From Macrosoma leucophasiata (taxonomy: Eukaryota; Arthropoda; Insecta; Lepidoptera; Hedylidae), in NCBI GenBank assembly GCA_036365455.1, contig JAWQUS010000009.1:3750001-3814000 (forward strand): 64,000 bases of DNA, read 5' to 3'. Below the pieces are notes generated by a model, which was not told the origin of the DNA, did not search any database, and was given only the letters and a program-made list of their open reading frames with translations. Each line of letters starts with the position of its first letter. Positions within the stretch are counted from its first letter, which is position 1. A program made the position numbers and the translations under genes. Positions 55,601-64,000 of the stretch are shown here, piece by piece.

Positions 55601-55714
55601 CTCATGTGACTGCGCAAACTCCCTGACCTGATCTAGTTGACGACTCAGGCCGTTTGCGTTAAATATAGCGAGACTTAATGCTCGCGGTTTACACCTACAA
55701 GTGGACTTATCCAT
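52613..55714 (-). CDS. Family B ORF2, endonuclease/reverse transcriptase (1033 aa, copy 3)
   Basis: Identical to copies 1 and 2; catalytic residues present and the ATGGATAA overlap with ORF1 kept. Confidence 0.95.
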   Translation of the reverse strand: MDKSTCRCKPRALSLAIFNANGLSRQLDQVREFAQSHEIDVFLIQETFLAPARSTPKIANYRSVRNDRLNKRGGGTIIYYKNSLHCVPLETPQLENIEASVCKIAMTGHSPLVIVSAYLSPLKTILRDDLEALFDLGSAVFIGGDLNSKHTRWNSAVTNSNGRKLDGLTDVFNYEICGPIEPTHYPYNINCRPDVLDISVLKGVTLTLRSIETIHDLDSDHRPVLIHLGQPEAAVPKTKTIIDWGRLGDAFEATSSPLLDQIPDNIESLDDANSAIDLVTAHIQTVVKDCSREIVVANDRRWELPEDVRELITEKRAAIRAYDTYPTEECRRTLRSLEREVKERMTEIRNDQWGKKTSELEPGHQAYWGFARYIGVDVFNTMPPLNRPNTNVPAFDDSEKAECLADSLEAQCTPSTAPINAKHRKEVEREVETALSRPPDGDPIPPVTLEEVTEIVHHLHSKKSPGEDGITNKMVKHLSPALLYLLVCIYNVLLSNCAFPNIWKAATVIGIHKPGKPRTEPSSYRPISLLNTLGKIFEKLILARLKEVALTKKILMDEQFGFRPKHSCVHQVHRLTEHILTGLQFRRPHPTAALFFDVAKAFDKVWHQGLICKLYRLGVPDRLVRLISDYLTNRTFRYRVEGTLSTSRPLRAGVPQGSALSPLLYSLFTSDVPRPRKVELALFADDTALYTTGRNLDRATERLQKAARKLGKWFRLWRIDVNPLKSAAVVFYRGATESHPIPSLRPREITMYDKPIPWQKTVKYLGVTFNSTMTFAEHIKVVRNRAAFVLGRLYPLIGKASKMALRHKVTIYKACIRPIMSYASVAFAHTSKTNIDKLQRIQNRFMRIATGAPRYVRNIDLHKDLELPTISHYFKCASRRYFDKAPHHPNPLVVQACDYIPKNIPSTSRRKVTRRPRHVLGDPDDDFTVNNPPLSEEDSRTLNTQSHTTSIHRPRRRRRGPLFLTTSARSAVRGSSPSRVLTPPGRRPKPRPVPRSEVPLGSSPPSPHAVGTTVRPQGTRAEVPTTLIQAELP

Positions 55715-57344
55715 TGTAGGTGCCTAAGGGGTGGGAGGAGGGACGGGGAGCGGCGGTGAATTTATACTCGCCGATCCTATCAAGTAGGTCGGCGTAGTGC
55801 GTAATCACCGCGCACCTGTTTCTGTGATCGCCGTTTGTGCCTGCGATGGCGTGGGCGAATTCACGGAATTCCTTCATGTCGAAGGTTCCTAGAAAATCGA
55901 AGGCCTCCGCGATTACGTGCGCGTCGGCCGACATTGGGGGAGCGGACTTAGGTTGGATGGGCCTGGCCGCTGGTGGGGGGCGCCTCTGTCCCATAGATTG
56001 GGGGGCGGCCACCTTGGGGGTGCGCGCCTGCGACACCATGCTCGGGGGCTTGGCCCAGGCATTGGGGGTCGCAGGGGGCGCGGTGGAAAAGTGCGGTGAA
56101 GCACTTACATTGATGACTCGTTTGTTAGGAGTCGGAGTTGGCCGCTTGACCACCGCGATTTTAGCCTGCACCTGCGATGGCGCGGGTGCGTGGGCTTGCG
56201 GCGGTGCGGCCCTAGCGCTAGGGGCCTTGCGGCCCCTACCGCCTCTGGTGCCACGCGCTTTGCGGCGTGGGGCGCGTGGGCAACCGCGGTAGTTCGCGGT
56301 GTGCCCCGTCTGGCCGCAAAGTATGCAGCTCGGGGGCTCCTCACACGGTTTGGGGCGAGGGCAGTCTGCCGTGCCGTGGTCCCCGGTGCATTTAACGCAC
56401 CTGGGGCGGGCGTAGCAATTACGGGCAGAGTGTCCGTATAGTTGGCACCTGTGGCATTGTCCGAGGAGCCCACGGTTGCGTGGTGCTTCTACCCGGATGC
56501 CAGTGAGGCTGCATATGGAGGTTAGCCCATAGACACTCTTTCCATGGGGGGTCAGGGGCAGGGTTAGGAGTACCATATCGTACGGCTCCTTCGTACGGCC
56601 ATCGTACATTCGGTGCACCTCTTGCACCGGGTAATTTTGGGCCAGCAGATCCTCCTTGATGAGGTCTGTGCCCAGCTCCTTCGGGACGCGTCGCACCACG
56701 ACGCGGAGCTGACGCTCTTCTTCTAAGGCATAGGTGTGGAATCCTATGTTGTCTGTGCGAAGCAGACGGGTGAGTGCACGGTGGTCGGCGCCAGTGCAAC
56801 AGAGAATCCGAATTCCCTGTGGGGTGTTCGTCGCATGGGTGAATGCGACCTTTTGTGCGCGCATGATGCGCGACACGCGGTCCCATTCTCCCTTCTCGCG
56901 CAAGTAAATGGGCGGAGGCGGCTTCGGCTTTCTGGCCGGCGCCTCGGGGACTTGGGAGGGCCCCTGGGATGGTTGGCTGCGCGAGATGTCGCGCGCCTCG
57001 CCATCATGGGCCATGGGGACGGGAGAGGGGCTCGTAGGGCCCTCTGGGGATAGGGGCGTCTCGGCGGCCCTCTTCGGAGGCGGAGGGGAAGCCATCTTGC
57101 GCCCCTTACGCTTTCCGGAAACCGGAATAAAGTCCGAGTCGTCCGAGTCCACTTCGGACTCGGAGCGGGAAGGTGGGAGCACCGAAGTCATTTCGGCGTC
57201 CGGGGAGAGCGGCGACTCTAAGTCAGCCTGCGTCTGGGCGGGGGACTCCTGCGCCAGATGGGCCTGGAGGTCCTCGAATATGGCGCTGTGCTGGTTCTTA
57301 AGGAACTGCAGCACTGCTGCCAGCATTTGGCTGGTATCAGCCAT
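55707..57344 (-). CDS. Family B ORF1, gag-like protein (545 aa, copy 3)
   Basis: Identical to copies 1 and 2; three CCHC knuckles. Confidence 0.92.
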   Translation of the reverse strand: MADTSQMLAAVLQFLKNQHSAIFEDLQAHLAQESPAQTQADLESPLSPDAEMTSVLPPSRSESEVDSDDSDFIPVSGKRKGRKMASPPPPKRAAETPLSPEGPTSPSPVPMAHDGEARDISRSQPSQGPSQVPEAPARKPKPPPPIYLREKGEWDRVSRIMRAQKVAFTHATNTPQGIRILCCTGADHRALTRLLRTDNIGFHTYALEEERQLRVVVRRVPKELGTDLIKEDLLAQNYPVQEVHRMYDGRTKEPYDMVLLTLPLTPHGKSVYGLTSICSLTGIRVEAPRNRGLLGQCHRCQLYGHSARNCYARPRCVKCTGDHGTADCPRPKPCEEPPSCILCGQTGHTANYRGCPRAPRRKARGTRGGRGRKAPSARAAPPQAHAPAPSQVQAKIAVVKRPTPTPNKRVINVSASPHFSTAPPATPNAWAKPPSMVSQARTPKVAAPQSMGQRRPPPAARPIQPKSAPPMSADAHVIAEAFDFLGTFDMKEFREFAHAIAGTNGDHRNRCAVITHYADLLDRIGEYKFTAAPRPSSHPLGTYNG

Positions 57345-57885
57345 CTTGCGCTATGCGCAGAAAGGAAGTGTAACTCCCTGCCCGCTCGGGGCAGGGAGGT
57401 GTGTACCTTTCACTTATCTGATCCGGGATTTGTGAGTCCCGGTTGTGTACCTATAAACCTAGCTAGTGTAATAACAACCACTTACCTCGGTCCGGTCGGC
57501 TTGCGCCCGGACGGATAGTCCTAACACTAACCGATCCGACACCACAACTAACTAAAACGCGTGACCTACGTCCCTACGTAACCGCTTGTACAGTCCGTAG
57601 CGTACACGTCGGAGCACTGAGCACTACACTAAACGAACGCGAATAGACACCACGAACCAGGAAAACCTAAGACGCAGCACCGAGAAGCGTTCGCAGCGAG
57701 AGGGCTTGACGGGCACAACACAAAAATGGACTCGTCCGAAATGGACTCGTCCGTAGCGGGGACTATGATAGCTAGTAGTCACGTCACGTGAGTGAGTGAG
57801 TGAGAGAGCGCGATAGTTCTTGTTCGGTACGGAGTGAGCGCGACAAGCGTGCGCTCGAGACAGACACCAAGCAAGAACTTGACAC
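57345..57885 (-). other. Family B 5' UTR, copy 3
   Basis: Same hairpins and direct repeat as copy 1, shifted by 45,372. Confidence 0.6.
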
Positions 57886-57895
57886 ACGCTTCGCG
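57886..57895. repeat. Target site duplication, right copy, family B unit 4
   Basis: acgcttcgcg, followed by tggattccgg. Confidence 0.95.
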
Positions 57896-58192
57896 TGGAT
57901 TCCGGACGATATTTATATTGAAATACGTTCCATAAGCTAATCCCCACTCCCGTCTCAATCAACCCCTCTCTCACTCTTTCTCGCTCGCTCGCTGGCTCGC
58001 TCGCTCGCTCGCTCGCTCGCTCGTCCGTCCGTCTCTCTTTTTATATCACCATCCATCAAATCACACAAATTCATATTCCCTTCCTCTGGCCAGTCCGCCC
58101 GAAGCGCAATTTAACAAAAAAAAAAAAAAAAAAAAAAAAATAAAAATAAAATAAAAAAAAAAAAAATTATTCTTTCTTTCACTTATCATTAA

Positions 58193-58262
<70 letters not shown>

Positions 58263-58447
58263 CTGACTGCCTGCCTGCCTCTCGAGCCACTTCTTCATTC
58301 CTATATCCTCCTAACTGAGCAGTGACAATTTAATGATCATGAAAACAAATACGCAAACAAAACAAACGTTAAAAAATGTATTTATGGTATGTATGTATGT
58401 ATGTATGTATGTATGTATGTATGTATGTATGTATGTATGTATGTATG

Positions 58448-58478
<31 letters not shown>

Positions 58479-58584
58479 ATGTTTGTTTAATGTGTTTACA
58501 CAAACGGCAGGCAGGCAGATTTGATTGATTGATTGACGCGTTGTCCCCATGGAGAAAACATAAATTTCATACGATTCATATTGT
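57896..58584. other. Stranded H3 upstream region and H3-H2B spacer, unit 4
   Basis: H3 TATA box, GCTC, poly(A), GTAA, GTAT and CTAT arrays; no gene is supported. Confidence 0.8.
57910..57917 (-). promoter_or_regulatory. H3 TATA box, unit 4 (now drives element B)
   Basis: TATAAATA in gene sense. Confidence 0.9.
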
Positions 58585-58600
58585 GGCCCTGAAAAGGGCC
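58585..58600 (-). terminator. Histone mRNA 3' stem-loop, H2B unit 4
   Basis: GGCCCTTTTCAGGGCC in gene sense. Confidence 0.94.
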
Positions 58601-58673
58601 TTTTGAAAGCGAAGCGAGCGAAATGAACTTCATTCATACACACAACAGGCGCGCAAGTGTCAGTCTCCTCACT

Positions 58674-59048
58674 TCACTTAGAGCTCGTGTACTTGGTGAC
58701 CGCCTTCGTGCCCTCGCTCACGGCGTGCTTGGCGAGCTCGCCCGGCAGTAGGAGCCTAACGGAGGTCTGCACCTCCCTGGAGGTGATCGTCGAACGCTTG
58801 TTGTAATGGGCCAGACGGCTCGCCTCGGCTGCGATCCTCTCGAATATATCGTTCACGAACGAGTTCATGATCGACATGGCCTTACTGGATATACCGGTGT
58901 CGGGATGCACCTGCTTGAGCACCTTGTAGATGTAAATGGCGTAGCTCTCCTTCCTCTTGTGCTTCTTCTTCTTCTTGTCGGACTTGGAGATATTCTTTTG
59001 AGCCTTGCCAGATTTCTTGGCGGCCTTACCACTTGTCTTGGGCGGCAT
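58674..59048 (-). CDS. H2B: Histone H2B (unit 4)
   Basis: 124-residue H2B identical to the other units; promoter uninterrupted, TATA-like box at 59185-59193. Confidence 0.97.
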   Translation of the reverse strand: MPPKTSGKAAKKSGKAQKNISKSDKKKKKHKRKESYAIYIYKVLKQVHPDTGISSKAMSIMNSFVNDIFERIAAEASRLAHYNKRSTITSREVQTSVRLLLPGELAKHAVSEGTKAVTKYTSSK

Positions 59049-59184
59049 TTTAAACGCACGAGCAATGCAACACTGTTATTAATTTAATAATACACACACG
59101 GTACGCACGCGGCGGGCGGCGAGAGAGATGTTTACTGTACGAGAATCGAACAGTAAATGTATCCACATACCCCGAATGCCGAGG

Positions 59185-59193
59185 TTTTTATTA
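59185..59193 (-). promoter_or_regulatory. H2B TATA-like box, unit 4
   Basis: TAATAAAAA in gene sense. Confidence 0.6.
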
Positions 59194-59404
59194 CGCTACG
59201 GGTGCGCTACAAGTGGTGTTAGTAGATAGTTGAACAATGGGGATTCGGACCAATCAGAGACGAAGACGCACGCAAGCACACCTCCCCCCCTCCCTGCCTC
59301 AACGTACAGCAAGACATAATTATTATTACTAATAAAAAAAATAAAAAAAAAAAAAAAAACATGTATTTTATATACGTATCTTCTAAGAAATTATGTCAGC
59401 CAAA

Positions 59405-59435
<31 letters not shown>

Positions 59436-59450
59436 TACCTAACACCGAAC

Positions 59451-59485
59451 GGTGCGGCGGGCGAGCGGAGCTCGCCCGCCGCACC
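59451..59485. repeat. Perfect 16-bp GC hairpin, unit 4
   Basis: Same arms and loop as at 14079-14113. Confidence 0.85.
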
Positions 59486-59723
59486 CTTCGACCTAACCTG
59501 GCTAAGTCGGGGGCGCCCACGGTGCCAGTCTTGACTGCCCAAGGAGAGATTCGATTCATTATTCTACTCCCCCTAATATTACTACCTGCGCTGCTGCTGT
59601 TCTACATACCATCTGGTTTATTTAAAATGTTCAATAATATTACACTGTAATTGTTGTTGTAATTGACGGCTGCCGTTCGGAGAAACGTCTTCATTAATTA
59701 ATTACTAACATGAAACATATTGT

Positions 59724-59739
59724 GGCCCTGAAAAGGGCC
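59724..59739 (-). terminator. Histone mRNA 3' stem-loop, H2A unit 4
   Basis: GGCCCTTTTCAGGGCC in gene sense. Confidence 0.94.
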
Positions 59740-59851
59740 TTTTAACTAAGTAGGTATGTATAATTATGTTGCATTTTAAATATGTACGTATACATACACA
59801 TACATCATAAAATATACCATACCCTACGTACGTACGCTTAATAATTTAATT

Positions 59852-61162
<1,311 letters not shown>

Positions 61163-61178
61163 AGCCCTGAAAAGGGCT
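61163..61178 (-). terminator. Histone mRNA 3' stem-loop, H1 unit 4
   Basis: AGCCCTTTTCAGGGCT in gene sense. Confidence 0.93.
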
Positions 61179-61249
61179 TTTTAAACAGTGCGCGCGCGCG
61201 CGCCCGAGGCGGCGGCGACGACAGCACCACCAGAAGCAGTAGCTTAAGC

Positions 61250-61299
<50 letters not shown>

Positions 61300-61305
61300 A
61301 GCTAA

Positions 61306-62013
61306 TTACTTCTTGGCGGCGCCCGCCTTTTTAGCGGCGGGCTTGGATTTGGGCGCTGCCGCAGCCTTCTTCGGTTTGGGAGCTTTCGGTTTCTTGGTAG
61401 GAGGTTTGGCGGTTTTCTTGGCCTTCGGAGCTGCGCTCTTGGACTTGGCGGGCGTGGCGGCCTTCTTGGCGGCTGCCGGCTTCTTCTTAGCGGCGGCTGG
61501 CTTCTTCTTTGCGGCGGCCGCCTTCTTGTCCTTAGTTGCGGCGGAAGACTTCGCTTTCGATGGCGAAGCGGATGATGAAGAGGCGGCTGCGGATTTCTTG
61601 CCACCCTTGGTTGCTGCGCCGCCCTTAGCACCTTTACCACCGGTCGGTTTCTTCGAGGCGGCGGCGGCGGCGGACTTAGACTCCAGCTTGAACGAACCGG
61701 ACGCGCCCTTGCCCTTCGTCTGTATCAAAGCGCCGGATTCCACAGCACTCTTTAGATATTTTCTTATGAAAGGTGCCAGTTTCTCAGCGTCGACATCGTA
61801 CTGTGCGGCTATATATTTCTTGATGGCTTGGAGCGATGATCCGCTGCGCTCTTTCAGCTCCTTGATGGCACTGTTCACCATTTCACTGGTCTTCGGGTGA
61901 GTCGGTTTCGCCTTCGGTTTTTTCGCACCACCGGCCCCCGACGCGGAAGATTTCGGCTTCTTCGCGGGGGTCGCCGGCGCTGGAATATCGTTAGCTACGG
62001 CGGTATCGGCCAT
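61306..62013 (-). CDS. H1: Linker histone H1 (unit 4)
   Basis: 235-residue H1 identical to the other units; upstream region uninterrupted. Confidence 0.97.
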   Translation of the reverse strand: MADTAVANDIPAPATPAKKPKSSASGAGGAKKPKAKPTHPKTSEMVNSAIKELKERSGSSLQAIKKYIAAQYDVDAEKLAPFIRKYLKSAVESGALIQTKGKGASGSFKLESKSAAAAASKKPTGGKGAKGGAATKGGKKSAAASSSSASPSKAKSSAATKDKKAAAAKKKPAAAKKKPAAAKKAATPAKSKSAAPKAKKTAKPPTKKPKAPKPKKAAAAPKSKPAAKKAGAAKK

Positions 62014-63090
62014 TGTTATTCTAGATGTAATTATAAGGCAAAAAAATTAATTAATTACACACTGACACACGCGCACGCAACACACAAGCACTAACGCGAA
62101 CGAGCCAAGTATAAATTGTTGAATATTTAAAAGTAACAAGACGATATTTTTTTAGTTAGTTCTAAAAACAAACGCCAGTTAGCGCCACTGGTTAATAAGA
62201 ATGAAACAACACCGTCACGAAATCCTCGATGCCGCAAGACGTTTTCTCGTACAGGCACATAAAACTTTTCACTAACACGTGTCTATTCGAAAGCTTTTTT
62301 TAAATAGAAATAATATAATTGAAGATTAAAACGAGCATATTGCGCGATGCGCATGAGACTGGTTGAGTTTTGATAGAACACATTCAGCGCCCGATGTTGT
62401 TAGAGCGATGATATGAACGATTAAATTCTGTACTTGTCTTCGTACGAACCGGGACTCAAGTTTAAAATGATATTTTCTCTATTTAAAATCAATTTATTCG
62501 CATTGCGGTCGCGGTATGTAAAGAGCGAAGGCCCCAACCTTATTTAGGATCGATTAACAGCCTACGTAAACCGTCCACGGGATGAATATCGAGACTCTCA
62601 TGACGGAGGTCGTAAAACACGCGTCGTCAAGAAGCAAGCACGACTCCATCAAAGGGACGAGGCGAGGTAGGATAATCGAATATAGCGTCGTTCATATAAC
62701 ATAGAGAGATACTTATTATATTCATATATATATATTTATATATAAATATATATAGTTATATACAAATGGGATCAATGATGAACGCTGAAATTAACCATGA
62801 TTCCCTCGCGCCTCCAGCCGCATAGTACGCGAAGCGCGAATCAACGATGAAATTTATTTATGTTTGTACTCATATTGTAATTATCGTATATGTATAATAT
62901 AATTATTGTAATTATCATCATGTAACAACAACTACCACCACCACCAACCAATCTCTATATGTTGCTGACTAAAAGGTTGTCTGGAAGAAATCGCACTTTT
63001 TGCGATAAGACCGCCTTTTGTACTATTGTTCTTTCTTTTCTTGGTTTTATAATTTTGTTTATTTTTACCTGGTGTACAATAAAGTGTATG

Positions 63091-63126
<36 letters not shown>

Positions 63127-63388
63127 TATACACATACATACATTATTATTATAATATACATATATTTTTTTATACTTGGCTTATAATTCTTACATCCTAC
63201 GACGATCTAGCTTTGTGATTTTGTGCATGTATCAATACACCTCGACAGATATGTATTTATTTATGTATGTATGTGTGTATGTATGTATGTATGTGCATGC
63301 ATGTTATGAATTCAGAATATTTATAATAATTGACGCCTTGCATAGCGAAACTTGCATTACGTAAGATTGTATCAACTGATATATGTGC
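62014..63388. other. H1-H4 intergenic spacer between units 4 and 5
   Basis: Same content and length as the other full spacers; no gene. Confidence 0.8.
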
Positions 63389-63404
63389 GGCCCTGAAAAG
63401 GGCC
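63389..63404 (-). terminator. Histone mRNA 3' stem-loop, H4 unit 5
   Basis: GGCCCTTTTCAGGGCC in gene sense. Confidence 0.93.
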
Positions 63405-63607
63405 TTTTTGTTAAAACAATAATTGTTTCATTTCTCCTTTAATATCCCGTTGTGTGCGTGTGGATATAGATCAATGCTTATTGTGTGTACTTGCTTGCTT
63501 GCTTGCTTATCATTCACGTGTTGTAACATTAATAATCGATCTTCAACGCACACGCAAGAGGAAAATGAAGATGAAGAAACAACGAAAGCCACGACGAACC
63601 ATCTCCT

Positions 63608-63955
<348 letters not shown>

Positions 63956-64000
63956 TCAATAAGAAAAACACGCGCGTTTCTCCGCACACCGCACTGTATA

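Larger units (their letters stand above)
52507..57885 (-). mobile_element. Family B non-LTR retrotransposon, copy 3, in the H3 core promoter
   Basis: 5,379 bp; two bases longer than copies 1 and 2 because the tail is T38. Same 10-bp duplication (52497-52506 and 57886-57895), identical ORF products. It is the TATA-proximal member of the pair in unit 4. Confidence 0.95.
59049..59723. other. H2B-H2A intergenic region, unit 4
   Basis: H2B promoter, A-rich runs, GC hairpin; no gene is supported. Confidence 0.8.

Overview
The window is animal nuclear DNA, most likely from a moth or butterfly. It holds a head-to-tail array of the five replication-dependent histone genes. The H1 protein starts MADTAVA, H2B carries the EVQTSVRL stretch, and H4 starts MTGRGK, which I associate with insect and specifically lepidopteran histones. 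No gene has an intron. Each histone gene ends in the canonical 16-nt stem-loop of non-polyadenylated histone mRNA.

Layout. All histone genes lie on the minus strand, in the left-to-right order H4, H3, H2B, H2A, H1, spacer. Four complete units are present (4128-16792, 16793-26733, 26734-39398, 39399-62164), plus the start of a fifth (62165-64000). After subtracting inserted elements and their target duplications, every one of the four units is exactly 7,278 bp, including long microsatellites. There are 21 histone genes: 5 H4 and 4 each of H3, H2B, H2A and H1.

Mobile elements. Seven non-LTR retrotransposons interrupt the array, all on the same strand as the histone genes. I use provisional names. 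Element A (1-4127, running off the left edge) encodes a gag-like ORF1 and the start of an endonuclease/reverse-transcriptase ORF2. Family B (5.38 kb, three copies: 7137-12513, 29743-35119, 52507-57885) and family C (5.04 kb, copies at 41281-46320 and 47461-52492, plus a 5'-truncated copy at 22239-24888) have intact ORFs where full length. All look like Jockey-group elements: ORF1 has three CCHC knuckles, and ORF2 has an APE-type endonuclease and a reverse transcriptase with no RNase H that I can see.

Main discovery. Families B and C do not sit at random places. In three different histone promoters (H3, H4, H2A) the element's 3' junction lies exactly 22 bp from the first base of the TATA box, that is 14 bp after the TATA octamer. 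The bases at the junctions are otherwise dissimilar. The 10-14 bp target duplication then covers the region up to the expected start site. This puts the element's own 5' end at about +1 to +6 of the captured promoter. Two unrelated families use the identical nick position at H3 and sit back to back in unit 4. The family C copy at H4 begins with GTTCAGAGA, the sequence found at the H3 start site, as if it was copied from an RNA started at an H3 promoter. I infer promoter-register-specific retrotransposons that live in histone core promoters and are transcribed from the host TATA box.

Consequences. In this window only one of four H3 genes keeps an uninterrupted core promoter, against three of four for H4 and H2A and four of four for H2B. 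The near identity of units and elements points to very recent amplification or homogenisation, or to an assembly effect that raw long reads would have to exclude.
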